Origin: Holophagaceae bacterium UBA692 | GTDB taxonomy: Bacteria; Acidobacteriota; Holophagae; Holophagales; Holophagaceae | NCBI GenBank assembly: GCA_002297665.1 | Contig: DBMS01000061.1 | Location: 1 to 24,292 of the forward strand | DNA: 24,292 bases | Reading direction: 5' to 3' | In this document: piece by piece, positions 7,850 through 15,487 of the stretch | How positions within the stretch are numbered: position 1 is the stretch's first letter | Layout: each line of letters begins with the position of its first letter | The notes under the pieces: model-generated | What the model saw: the letters and a program-made list of their open reading frames with translations, nothing else | Databases searched by the model: none | Told to the model about the DNA's origin: nothing | Translations under genes and position numbers: made by a program

Positions 7850-9006
7850 TGAGCACGGCCGTCTTCGACGTCATCGTCATCGGCGCGGGCAGCGTCGGCA
7901 TGCCCACCGCCATGCACCTGGCGGAAAAGGGACTGAAGGTGCTCTGCCTGGACCAGTTCGCCTCCCCGGGCCAGGGCAGCAACAAGTGCGCCATCGGCGG
8001 CATCCGCGCCACGCACTCGTCGCCCGCCAAGATCAAGCTGTGCCTGGACAGCCTGCGGACCTTCGGCCACTGGAAGGAGGAGCACGGCTGGGACATCGAG
8101 TGGGCGCGGGGCGGCTACGCCTTCGTGGCCTACCGCGCCCACGAGGAGCGGCTCCTGAAGAACCTCCTGGTGGTGCAGAAGAAGGCCGGCCTCAACATCG
8201 AGTGGAAGGACCGGGAGGAGATGCTGCGGGTGGCCCCGGGCCTGCGCGAGGAAGGGCTGCTGGGCGGGACGTTCTCCCCCGAGGACGGTTCGGCCTCGCC
8301 CATGCGCAGCTGCCTGGGCTTCCACCGCCGCGCGGTGGGGCTGGGCGTGGAGTTCCGCTTCAACGAGAAGGTCACCAGCATCATGCGGCGCAAGGGCAAG
8401 GTGGTCGGGGTTCGCACCGACAAGGGCGGCTACGCCACCGGGTGCGTGGTCAACGCCGCCGGTCCCTGGGCCCGGGCCGTGGCCCAGGCCGGGGGCCTGG
8501 ACGCGCCGGTGGTCCCGGACTGCCATGAGGCGGGCATCAGCGAGGCCGTGGCCCCCTTCCTGGATCCCATGGTGGTCGACATCCGCCCCGCCCCCGGATC
8601 GGAAAACTTCTACTTCTACCAGCACAAGCCCGGCCAGGTGGTCTTCTGCATCACCCCGAACCCGCCCGTGGTGGGCTCGGACCGCCGCGAGACCAGCGCC
8701 TACCTGCCCATGATCGCCCGGCGCATGGTGGACCTCATGCCCAAGCTGGGCAACCTGAAGGTCCGCCGCACCTGGCGGGGCCTCTACCCCATGACCCCCG
8801 ACGGCGCGCCGCTGGTGGGGCGCTCCGCCTCGCTGGAAGGCTACATCGACGCCATCGGCATGTGCGGCCAGGGCTACATGCTCGGCCCGGGCGTGGGCGC
8901 CCTGGTGGCGCGGCTGGCCACGGACGACCTTCTGGAGGGTGACGCCGCCGTCCTGGAGGAGCTGAGCCCGGCGCGGGTCTTCGGAGGGGCCGAGGCGCTG
9001 AAGTAG
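7849..9006 (+). CDS. DadA/sarcosine-oxidase-like FAD-dependent amino acid or amine dehydrogenase, catalytic subunit
   Basis: The protein is 385 aa. It starts with an FAD-binding motif (GAGSVG, 12-17) and ends with a DAO-fold segment (WRGLYPMTPDGAPLVG) typical of the D-amino acid/sarcosine oxidase family. A GGIRATHS stretch near 44-51 sits where related beta subunits of sarcosine oxidase and dye-linked proline dehydrogenase have their flavin-proximal region. It is coupled to the preceding Fe-S flavoprotein by a TGATG overlap, and an AGGGAGGT ribosome site lies at 7836-7843. I infer a two-subunit dehydrogenase oxidising a secondary amine or amino acid such as proline, hydroxyproline, sarcosine or an opine. 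The real substrate cannot be told from the sequence. It converges on the kinase gene, with 25 bases between stops. Confidence 0.82.
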   Translation: MSTAVFDVIVIGAGSVGMPTAMHLAEKGLKVLCLDQFASPGQGSNKCAIGGIRATHSSPAKIKLCLDSLRTFGHWKEEHGWDIEWARGGYAFVAYRAHEERLLKNLLVVQKKAGLNIEWKDREEMLRVAPGLREEGLLGGTFSPEDGSASPMRSCLGFHRRAVGLGVEFRFNEKVTSIMRRKGKVVGVRTDKGGYATGCVVNAAGPWARAVAQAGGLDAPVVPDCHEAGISEAVAPFLDPMVVDIRPAPGSENFYFYQHKPGQVVFCITPNPPVVGSDRRETSAYLPMIARRMVDLMPKLGNLKVRRTWRGLYPMTPDGAPLVGRSASLEGYIDAIGMCGQGYMLGPGVGALVARLATDDLLEGDAAVLEELSPARVFGGAEALK

Positions 9007-9031
9007 GGGTGCGGCCGCATCCCGCCGGCGA

Positions 9032-11035
9032 TCAGGCCGGCCCCTCCAGCGCCCCTTTCACCGCCTGGATGAAGGACTGCACCCGGTAGGGCTTCTGGAG
9101 GAAGCCCGCGAGGCCTTCCCCCTTGAAGCGGTTCACGGCCTCGGATTCGTTGAACCCGCTGCTGAGCACCACGGGGGTGGCGTGTCCCCGGGCGCGCAGG
9201 GCGGCGAAGGCCTCGGCGCCGTCCATGTGGGGCATGGTGAGGTCCATGATGATCAGGCGGATGTCGGCCTTGTGGGTCTCGTAGAGCACCAGGGCCTCCA
9301 TCCCGTCGGCGGCGAGCAGGGCGTCGAAGCCCATCTGGGCGAGGATCCCCGCGGCCATGGAACGGATGCTCTCCTCGTCGTCCACCACCAGGATGGTGCC
9401 GGCGCCGCGGTATCTCTGGGGGGCCTCCTGGGCCGAATGGGGACCGGCGGCGGCGCCGGTGGCGGGGAAGAGGAGCTTGAAGGTGGTCCCCCGGCCCGGT
9501 TCGCTGTAGACGCGGATGCCGCCGCCGTGGCCCTTGATGATGCCCTGGATGGCCGAGAGGCCCAGGCCGCGGCCCGAGAACTTGGTGGTGAAGAAGGGTT
9601 CGAAGATCCGCTTCAGGGTTTCGGGGCTCATGCCCGAGCCGTCGTCGGCCACCTCCAGGGTCACGAAGGTGCCCGGCGCCATGGGCTGGCTCTGGAAGGT
9701 GCGCTCCAGGTAGTCGGCGTCCGCGCTCATGGCGCCGGTGCGGACGGTGATCGTTCCGGGGTTGTCGCCGATGGCGTCGGAGGCGTTGATCACCAGGTTC
9801 ATCACCACCTGCTGGAGCTGGCTCGCGTCGGCCTCGATGAGGGGGAGGGTCCGGTCCAGGCTGTAGCGGATGGCGACCTTCTTGGAGATGGAGATGGAGA
9901 GGAGATGCGTCATCTCCTCCACGAGGGCGTTGAGGTTGAGCGGCTTGATCTCGAAGGTGCCCCTGCCCGAGTAGGCCAGCATCTGCCGGGTGAGGTTGGT
10001 GGCCTTGACCACGAGGCTCTCGATGGTCTTGAGGCGGGCCGAGGCGGACGCGGCGGGATTGATCTCCATCTGGGCCAGGCCCAGGTTGCCCAGGATGGCG
10101 CCCAGGAGGTTGTTGAAGTCGTGGGCGATCCCGCCGGAAAGGACGCCCAGGGACTCCAGTTTCTGGCTCTGGAGCCGGGCCTGCTCGGCCAGCTTGCGGT
10201 CGGTGATGTCGGTGCTGATGACCCCGATGCCCCAGTTCCGGCCCTGGGCGTCCACCAGGGGGAACTTCTGGGAAAGGTAGTCGCGGGCGGACCCGTCGGC
10301 ATGGGTCCAGCGCTCCTCCACCTCCACGGGCTGGGCGGCCCCCAGGATCTTGCGGTCCAGCGCGGCGATCTCCTCGCCCCGGGGCGCGGGCAGGAGCTCC
10401 AGGTCGGTCTTCCCGAGGATCCGGTCCGCCGGCAAGGCCAGGAGGGCTTCCATGGCGGGGTTGAGGAGGAGGTACCGGCCGTCGGCGCCCTTGAAGGCGA
10501 TGGCCGCCGTGGCGTGGCGCACGAAGGCCTGGAGCCGCACCTCGCTTTCCTGGAGCTCGCGCGTGGTGGACGCGACGGTGTCCTCCAGTTCCCTGGCGAA
10601 GGCCGCCATGCGCGCCTCGGCGTCCTTCTGCATCGTGACGTCCCGGGTCACCTTGGCGAAACCGGTGAGCTCTCCGCCGAGGTCCCGGAGGGCCGTTATC
10701 ACCGTGTTGGCCATGAAGCGGGTGCCGTCCTTGCGCAGGCGCCACCCCTCCTGCTGGCTGGTGCCGAACTCCCTGGCCAGCGCCAGTTCCCGGGCGGGAA
10801 GCCCCGCGTCCACGTCCCCGGGTTCGTAGAAGCAGGAGAAGTGCCTTCCCAGGATCTCGGCCGACTCGTAGCCCTTGAGCCTCTGGGCCCCCTGGTTCCA
10901 GGTGGTCACCCGGCCTTCGGGGTCCAGCATGAAGATGGCGTAGTCCTTGACCTGGTCGATGAAGAGCTGGAACCGCTCCCGGATCTCGACTTCGGCCCTG
11001 TGGGCGGGGGAGGGCTTCGTGGGGGGTTTCCGCAT
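9032..11035 (-). CDS. PAS-domain hybrid sensor histidine kinase with C-terminal receiver
   Basis: With the ATG at 11035 the protein is 667 aa. Two PAS domains (about 20-135 and 165-280) lead to a HisKA dimerisation helix with His305 in HDFNN. The HATPase domain shows an N-box (MNLVINASDAI, around Asn417), DDGSGM (464-469) and GRGLGLS (488-494). A receiver domain at about 546-665 has acidic Asp552-Asp553, phosphoacceptor Asp598 and Lys648. There is no signal peptide or membrane segment, so it is probably a cytoplasmic PAS sensor. A TTG at 11095 would add 20 residues but has no ribosome site and overlaps a TTGACA sequence, so I prefer 11035. No separate output regulator is adjacent. The stimulus is unknown. 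Confidence 0.92.
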   Translation of the reverse strand: MRKPPTKPSPAHRAEVEIRERFQLFIDQVKDYAIFMLDPEGRVTTWNQGAQRLKGYESAEILGRHFSCFYEPGDVDAGLPARELALAREFGTSQQEGWRLRKDGTRFMANTVITALRDLGGELTGFAKVTRDVTMQKDAEARMAAFARELEDTVASTTRELQESEVRLQAFVRHATAAIAFKGADGRYLLLNPAMEALLALPADRILGKTDLELLPAPRGEEIAALDRKILGAAQPVEVEERWTHADGSARDYLSQKFPLVDAQGRNWGIGVISTDITDRKLAEQARLQSQKLESLGVLSGGIAHDFNNLLGAILGNLGLAQMEINPAASASARLKTIESLVVKATNLTRQMLAYSGRGTFEIKPLNLNALVEEMTHLLSISISKKVAIRYSLDRTLPLIEADASQLQQVVMNLVINASDAIGDNPGTITVRTGAMSADADYLERTFQSQPMAPGTFVTLEVADDGSGMSPETLKRIFEPFFTTKFSGRGLGLSAIQGIIKGHGGGIRVYSEPGRGTTFKLLFPATGAAAGPHSAQEAPQRYRGAGTILVVDDEESIRSMAAGILAQMGFDALLAADGMEALVLYETHKADIRLIIMDLTMPHMDGAEAFAALRARGHATPVVLSSGFNESEAVNRFKGEGLAGFLQKPYRVQSFIQAVKGALEGPA

Positions 11036-11124
11036 GGGGCATCCGGAGGGGCGTTGCCAGGAGTATGGCTCCCCGCGACCCGGATTCAATGTCAAAATGC
11101 GGCTATGCGAAGCTGAATCTACGG

Positions 11125-11853
11125 TTAATCACCTGGCGGGTTCTCGGCCGCGAACCCTTCCACCCGCCTGAAAAGGGCCAGGACCGTGGTGCTGGTCCAC
11201 AGGTTGAGCAGGGTGCCCAGGAAATTGCCCAGCCACATGACGGGGTGGGTCAGGCGAACCCAGGGGGTGGGGGCTTCTCCCATGGGCGTCAGGGCCAGGG
11301 CGAGGGCGGCCATGTAGAGGAGGTAGAGGGCCGCCAGGGCCAGCACCACCAGCATCACCCGGCGCCAGGCGCGCACCATCATCCTCAGGCTGCCCCGGGC
11401 GGCCACGGGCATCGGTTCGCCCCGCAGGAGGACCCGCATGGGCGCCCACCCGAAGGCGAAAAAGACCATGAGGCCGGGCAGGACGAGCAGGACCATCCCC
11501 AGGAACGCCCCGGCGTACAGGAGGAGCCGGGCGGCCATGGCCGCCACCCAGCGCGTCTCGAAGAGCCGCTCCCAGCCCGCCACGGGGTTCAGGGCCCGGT
11601 CGCCCCGGGCGGCGTCCGCCTCCGCGAGGAAGCGGGGGATGAAGTACATCTCCAGGGGCACCAGACATACGAAGGTAAGGACGAACCGGACCGGGTCGTC
11701 GTCGGGCAGGCCCACCTTGATTTGGAGCAGCGGCGGCAGGGCCGCCAGGGCCATGCCCAGGGCGGCGAGGGCCAGGACGGCGAGGGGACGGCGGGAGAGG
11801 AAGCCGAGCCCTTCGGAAAAGCTGGCGAGATCGGAACGGGGTGACTTGACCAT
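11125..11853 (-). CDS. Multi-pass membrane protein of unknown function
   Basis: The protein is 242 aa from the ATG at 11853. Hydrophobic segments lie near residues 22-42, 56-73, 103-137 (possibly two passes), 166-188 and 204-228. The pattern LVLPGLMVFFAFGWAPMRVLL, then a basic/serine stretch (ARGSLRMMVRAW), recalls the YciC/DUF-type membrane families with a conserved PG turn. That is a resemblance only. An upstream ATG at 11886 would add 11 residues and overlap the divergent yqgE start. AGGGA directly abuts the 11853 ATG, so neither start has an ideal ribosome site. It is 89 bases upstream of the hybrid kinase on the same strand and may share its transcript. I do not recognise a function. Confidence 0.75.
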   Translation of the reverse strand: MVKSPRSDLASFSEGLGFLSRRPLAVLALAALGMALAALPPLLQIKVGLPDDDPVRFVLTFVCLVPLEMYFIPRFLAEADAARGDRALNPVAGWERLFETRWVAAMAARLLLYAGAFLGMVLLVLPGLMVFFAFGWAPMRVLLRGEPMPVAARGSLRMMVRAWRRVMLVVLALAALYLLYMAALALALTPMGEAPTPWVRLTHPVMWLGNFLGTLLNLWTSTTVLALFRRVEGFAAENPPGD

Positions 11854-11871
11854 TCCCTGAGAGTAGCGCGT

Positions 11872-11877
11872 TATGAT
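11872..11877 (+). promoter_or_regulatory. Candidate -10 element just upstream of yqgE, possibly giving a leaderless transcript
   Basis: TATGAT lies 7 bases before the yqgE ATG at 11885. A TTGACC at 11846-11851 is 20 bases further up, which is longer than usual spacing. If this -10 is used, transcription would begin at or next to the ATG. That fits the lack of a Shine-Dalgarno sequence before this gene. Confidence 0.25.
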
Positions 11878-11884
11878 CTTGGGC

Positions 11885-12394
11885 ATGAGTCAACTGGCCC
11901 CATGTCTGCTTGTGGCGAGTCCAATGCTCCTGGACCCCAACTTTCTGCACTCGGTGGTGCTCCTGGTGGAGCACGACGAGGCCGGCGGCATGGGCGTGAT
12001 CCTCAACCGCCCCCTGCCCGTGACCCTGAGCCAGATCTGCCACGAGAGCCGCCTGGCCTTCGCGGGGGACGAGGACGCCACCGCCTGGCGCGGCGGCCCG
12101 GTGGATCCCCAGCGGGGCATCATCCTGGTGCGCGGCGGCCTGCCCGAGGCCGACGACACGGTCCTGGATTTCACGGACTTCATCAGTTACCGCAAGGACC
12201 TCCTGGAGTCCCTCCTGGTGGAGCCCAGTGCCACCTTCCGCCTCTTCCTGGGGTATGCGGGCTGGGGTGCCGGGCAGCTGGACCAGGAGATCCAGGAAGG
12301 GGCCTGGGTGCGCGTGCCGTTGAATCCCGAATGGCTCATGCCCGAGGATCCCCAGGACCTGTGGTCCCAGGCCATCCAGTCCATCACGGGCTAG
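11885..12394 (+). CDS. yqgE: YqgE/AlgH family protein (UPF0301/DUF179)
   Basis: The protein is 169 aa. Its N-terminus LAPCLLVASPMLLDPNF, followed by SVVLLVEHDEAGGMGVILNRPL, is the hallmark of the YqgE/AlgH family. The C-terminal FLGYAGWGAGQLDQEI is also conserved. Family members are small cytoplasmic proteins of unclear function, named for AlgH in Pseudomonas; no enzymatic role is established. I chose the ATG at 11885 because it places the family start correctly. The in-frame ATG at 11873 adds only four residues and has no ribosome site. The gene is divergent from the membrane protein with 31 bases between starts. It converges on rnhA, sharing the palindromic CTAG stop at 12391-12394. Confidence 0.9.
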   Translation: MSQLAPCLLVASPMLLDPNFLHSVVLLVEHDEAGGMGVILNRPLPVTLSQICHESRLAFAGDEDATAWRGGPVDPQRGIILVRGGLPEADDTVLDFTDFISYRKDLLESLLVEPSATFRLFLGYAGWGAGQLDQEIQEGAWVRVPLNPEWLMPEDPQDLWSQAIQSITG

Positions 12395-12834
12395 GACAGG
12401 CTCTTGGCCGCCTCGGACGCGAGCTGGTCGACCCGCTCGTTCTCGGGGTGCCCGGCGTGGCCCTTGACCCAGTGGGGGTCCACCCGGTGCTTCAGGCAGA
12501 GGGCGTCCAGTTCCTTCCACAGCTCGACGTTGAGCACGGGCTTGCCGTCGGCCTTGCGCCAGCCCTTGGCCTTCCAGCCCTTGATCCAGGACTGGATGCC
12601 CTTGACCACGTACTGGCTGTCGCTGTAGAGGGCCACGGAGCAGGGCCGGGTGAGGAGCCTCAGGCCCTCGATGGCGGCGGTGAGTTCCATCTGGTTGTTG
12701 GTGGTCCCGGCCCGGGCGCCGGAGCCCTCCCGCTCCCGGGCGCCTTCGGAGGTCCTGACGCGCAGGAGGAAACCCCAGCCGCCGGGGCCGGGGTTTCCGA
12801 GACAGGCGCCGTCGCAGTAGAGTTCGACCTGCAT
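12391..12834 (-). CDS. rnhA: Ribonuclease HI
   Basis: The protein is 147 aa, close to the E. coli enzyme. The catalytic carboxylates align as Asp8 (YCDGAC), Glu50 (NNQMEL), Asp72 (YSDSQYV) and Asp136 (NERVDQLA). The assisting histidine is His126 in WVKGHAGH. RNase HI cleaves the RNA strand of RNA-DNA hybrids in the cytoplasm, removing R-loops and some primers. The ATG at 12834 overlaps the stop of the upstream aminotransferase gene by one base (TGATG), so the pair are probably co-translated. The TAG stop lies in a CTAG that is also the yqgE stop on the other strand. Confidence 0.97.
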   Translation of the reverse strand: MQVELYCDGACLGNPGPGGWGFLLRVRTSEGAREREGSGARAGTTNNQMELTAAIEGLRLLTRPCSVALYSDSQYVVKGIQSWIKGWKAKGWRKADGKPVLNVELWKELDALCLKHRVDPHWVKGHAGHPENERVDQLASEAAKSLS

Positions 12835-14198
12835 CAGACCTGCGCCAGATAGGGGCGGGCGGCGTCCACGGCGAGCAGGATGCTCTTGCGCAGGAGCTCC
12901 AGGCCCAGGTCCAGGTCCTCGGTGGCCAGGTTCAAGGCCGGGCGGAACCGGAGGCCGTTGTGGCCGGTGGAGAGGATGATCATGCCCAGGTCCTGGGCCT
13001 TGGACACCGTGGCGGTGCGCAAGGCGGGGTTGGCCATGTCCAGGGCGCAGAAAAGGCCCTTGCCGCGGGGGTTGCTGGTGAACTCGGGGAATTCGGCGTT
13101 GATCGCCTCCAGGCCCTTGAGGAGCCTTTCGCCCTGCGCGGCGCAGTGCTCGACCAGCTTCTCCTCGACCATGACGTCGATGATGCGGGTGCCGCGGACC
13201 ATGTCCACGAGGTTGCCGCCCCAGGTGCTGTTGATGCGGCTGGGCACCTGGAACACGCTCTCAACCTCGTCCAGGCGCGCGCTGGCCGCGATGCCGCAGC
13301 ACTGGGTCTTCTTGCCGAAGGCGAGGATGTCGGGGCGCACGCCGTGGTGCTGGTGGGCCCACCATTTGCCGGTGGCGCCGAAGCCCGTCTGGACCTCGTC
13401 GAAGATGAGCAGGAATTCGTTGCGGTCGGCAAGGTCGCGCAGGGCCTGCAGGAACTCGGTGCGGAAGTGGTTGTCGCCGCCCTCGCCCTGGATGGGCTCG
13501 ATGATCAGGCACGCGATCTCGGCGGGGTCCTCGGCGATCGCGGCCTCGATCTCGGCCAGGGCGACCTTTTCCATCTGCTCGACCCGGGCCAGGTTCTCGG
13601 CGTCCAGGGGGAAGGTGATCTTGGGATTGGAGATGCGGGGCCAGTCGAACTTGGGGAAGTACTGGTACTTTCTCGGGTCGGCGGTGTTGGTGAGGCTGAG
13701 CGTGTAGCCCGAGCGGCCGTGGAAGGCCTCCTTGAAGTGGATGACCTTGGAGCCCTTCTCGGGAAGGCCCTTTTCGAGGTTCTTGCGCACCTTCCAGTCG
13801 AAGGCCGCCTTGAGGGCGTTCTCCACGGCCAGGGCTCCACCGTCGATCCAGAACAGGTGGGGCAGGTAGGACGGTGCGGCCTTCGCGGCGAACGTCTCCA
13901 CCCAGTCCGCGTAGGCGGTGGTGTAGATGTCCGAGTTGGCGGGCTTGTTCACCGCGACGGAGCCCAGTTCGGCCTGGAACGCCGCGTCCCTCAGGCGGGG
14001 ATGGTTGTGGCCCAGGGGCGCGGTGGCGAAAAAAGTATAGAAATCGAGGTACTTCTTGCCGTCGCGGGCGTCCACGATCCAGGAGCCGTGGGATTTCTCC
14101 ATGTCCATGACCATGTGGAACCCGTCCACGAGGAGGTGGCGGCCGAGAACGTCGAAGACCTCGGACGGCATTACATGCGAATGCTGCGATTTTTTCAT
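12834..14198 (-). CDS. lat: L-lysine 6-aminotransferase (PLP class III)
   Basis: The protein is 454 aa from the ATG at 14198, matching the ~450-aa lysine epsilon-aminotransferase family. The start is supported by GAGG five bases upstream and by the family N-terminus (PSEVFDVLGRHLLVDGF). PLP-site features include LIIEPIQGEGG (231-241) with the switch-type Glu239, DEVQTGFG (267-274), and the Schiff-base lysine in GKK (295-297). These align with M. tuberculosis LAT at a steady offset of four. The enzyme transfers the epsilon-amino group of lysine to 2-oxoglutarate, giving 2-aminoadipate 6-semialdehyde, which cyclises to piperideine-6-carboxylate. It is coupled to rnhA. Its metabolic partners may be the 2-oxoadipate genes at 19468-21882. 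A related diamine aminotransferase cannot be fully excluded. Confidence 0.88.
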   Translation of the reverse strand: MKKSQHSHVMPSEVFDVLGRHLLVDGFHMVMDMEKSHGSWIVDARDGKKYLDFYTFFATAPLGHNHPRLRDAAFQAELGSVAVNKPANSDIYTTAYADWVETFAAKAAPSYLPHLFWIDGGALAVENALKAAFDWKVRKNLEKGLPEKGSKVIHFKEAFHGRSGYTLSLTNTADPRKYQYFPKFDWPRISNPKITFPLDAENLARVEQMEKVALAEIEAAIAEDPAEIACLIIEPIQGEGGDNHFRTEFLQALRDLADRNEFLLIFDEVQTGFGATGKWWAHQHHGVRPDILAFGKKTQCCGIAASARLDEVESVFQVPSRINSTWGGNLVDMVRGTRIIDVMVEEKLVEHCAAQGERLLKGLEAINAEFPEFTSNPRGKGLFCALDMANPALRTATVSKAQDLGMIILSTGHNGLRFRPALNLATEDLDLGLELLRKSILLAVDAARPYLAQV

Positions 14199-14226
14199 GG
14201 TGGCCTCGGTGATGAGCCAGACTACC

Positions 14227-14676
14227 ATGGGGTCCCGGGGGGCACCATTGGATAGTACGATTGAAGTCACATATGCCGTCCTGGACGCGGCCCGGGTCCG
14301 CGAGGCCATGCTGGACCCGGGCGCGGGCGCCGTGGTGGTCTTCGAGGGCTGCGCCCGGGACAACCACCAGGGCCGGAGCGTCGAGCTCCTGGCCTACGAG
14401 GCCTACACCCCCATGGCCCTGGCGGAGCTCGCCCGCATCCGCGGGGAGGCCATGGACCGGTTCTCGCTGATCCGCTGCGCCATCCACCACCGCGTCGGGG
14501 AGGTGCCCCTGATGGAGGCCGCCGTGATCGTGGGCGTCGCCTCCGGGCATCGCAAGGAGGCCTTCGAGGCCGTCGCCTGGATCATGGACGCCATCAAGGC
14601 TTCGGTGCCCATCTGGAAGCGCGAGAACTACCGCGACGGGGAGAAGGCCTGGGTGGAGGGCGAGCGGCGGGCTTGA
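14227..14676 (+). CDS. moaE: Molybdopterin synthase catalytic subunit MoaE
   Basis: The protein is 149 aa. The MoaE core is clear: GAGAVVVFEGCARDNHQGR (33-50), HHRVGEVPLMEAAVIVGVAS (87-106), HRKEAFEA (108-115) and KASVPIWKRE (124-133). Lys124 and Lys131 have the spacing of the two catalytic lysines of E. coli MoaE (119 and 126). MoaE transfers sulfur from MoaD thiocarboxylate to precursor Z (cPMP) to make molybdopterin. moaD is not adjacent. The start is uncertain: the ATG at 14227 has only a weak upstream GATGAG, and a TTG at 14248 preceded by a G-run is a good alternative that removes seven residues. The gene is divergent from lat, with 28 bases between starts. Confidence 0.92.
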   Translation: MGSRGAPLDSTIEVTYAVLDAARVREAMLDPGAGAVVVFEGCARDNHQGRSVELLAYEAYTPMALAELARIRGEAMDRFSLIRCAIHHRVGEVPLMEAAVIVGVASGHRKEAFEAVAWIMDAIKASVPIWKRENYRDGEKAWVEGERRA

Positions 14677-14679
14677 ACT

Positions 14680-14695
14680 TGGCATGACCTCTGCA
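14680..14695 (+). promoter_or_regulatory. Sigma-54 (RpoN) promoter for flgF-flgG-flgA
   Basis: The sequence TTGGCATGACCTCTGCA (TGG begins at 14680) fits the -24/-12 consensus TGGCACG-n4-TTGC. The GG and GC elements are exactly 12 bases apart. It lies just after the moaE stop and 27 bases before the flgF ATG, so transcription would start near 14706 and include the AGAGGTG ribosome site at 14708-14714. Sigma-54 control of rod and hook genes is well known in other flagellated bacteria. Confidence 0.75.
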
Positions 14696-14721
14696 CTGTC
14701 CCCGGTCAGAGGTGCCCACCC

Positions 14722-15462
14722 ATGGATCCCGCATACTATGTCGCAGCCGGAAGCCTGAAGGCCCGTTCCTTCCAGCTGGACACCGTATCCAACAACCTGG
14801 CCAATTCCGCCACCATCGGCTACAAGCCGGAGAAGAGCTTTTTCGCGGTGTTCAACAAGGCGGTGAACGAAGGTTCCGGGCTGCCCCTTTCCGGGTTCCT
14901 GAACGACGGCACCGTCCTCGCGTCGCGCGGCACGGATTTTTCCCAGGGCACCCTCAAGACCACGGGGCGGAACATGGACCTGGCCCTGGAGGGCTCGGGG
15001 TTCTTCATGGTCCGCACCGCCGCGGGGGACCAGGCCACCCGGGACGGGCGGCTTGGCCTTTCCAAGACCGGACAGCTGCAGACCCTGGACGGTGCCCAGG
15101 TGCTGGGCAAAAATGGCCAACCCATCGTCCTGGACGTGAACGACCCCGCCTTCACGGTGCTGGCCGACGGCACCGTCATGCAGGGGGCGGAGATCCGGGG
15201 CCAGATCGAGATCCGGGACTTCGCCAGCCTGGATTCGCTCCAGCGCATGGGCTCCAACCGCTTCGACCCGGCCGGCGCCGCCCCGAAGGCCGCCACGGCC
15301 ACGGTGGTGCAGGGGTCGCTGGAACAGAGTTCCGTGGACATGGCCACCTGCATGATCGACATGATCCGCCTGAACCGTCTTTTCGAAATGAGCATGAAGG
15401 TGGCGTCCACCATCACCAACGACATGGACAGCCGCAGCATCTCCGACGTGGCCCCGCGCTGA
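14722..15462 (+). CDS. flgF: Flagellar basal-body rod protein FlgF
   Basis: This 246-aa protein has the N-terminal rod motif (SNNLANSATIGYK, near residues 23-35), the central DLALEGSGFFMV segment and a C-terminal helix (SSVDMATCMIDMIRLNRLFEM). These are shared by axial rod and hook proteins. The position directly before flgG, the length and the absence of a hook domain point to FlgF, a proximal rod component exported by the flagellar type III system without a cleaved signal. The terminal helix is somewhat divergent from the usual VxLMxxxRxFE pattern. FlgG-like paralogues are the main alternative. A ribosome site (AGAGGTG) is 7 bases before the ATG. Confidence 0.88.
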   Translation: MDPAYYVAAGSLKARSFQLDTVSNNLANSATIGYKPEKSFFAVFNKAVNEGSGLPLSGFLNDGTVLASRGTDFSQGTLKTTGRNMDLALEGSGFFMVRTAAGDQATRDGRLGLSKTGQLQTLDGAQVLGKNGQPIVLDVNDPAFTVLADGTVMQGAEIRGQIEIRDFASLDSLQRMGSNRFDPAGAAPKAATATVVQGSLEQSSVDMATCMIDMIRLNRLFEMSMKVASTITNDMDSRSISDVAPR

Positions 15463-15487
15463 AACCCTTCGATATCAGGAGTCTCCC

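Noticed and set aside
9024..9041. GCCGGC-6-GCCGGC hairpin between converging genes as a terminator
   Set aside because: Each arm is itself a common GC palindrome in this DNA and there is no T-tract. It may help termination, but the evidence is too weak.
11036..11095. TTG start adding 20 residues to the hybrid kinase
   Set aside because: There is no ribosome site before it, and the added residues lie outside the PAS domain. The ATG at 11035 is preferred, though not proven.
14199..14363. 55-codon N-terminal extension of the lysine aminotransferase
   Set aside because: The extension overlaps moaE and has no similarity to the family. The ATG at 14198 has a ribosome site and gives the normal N-terminus.
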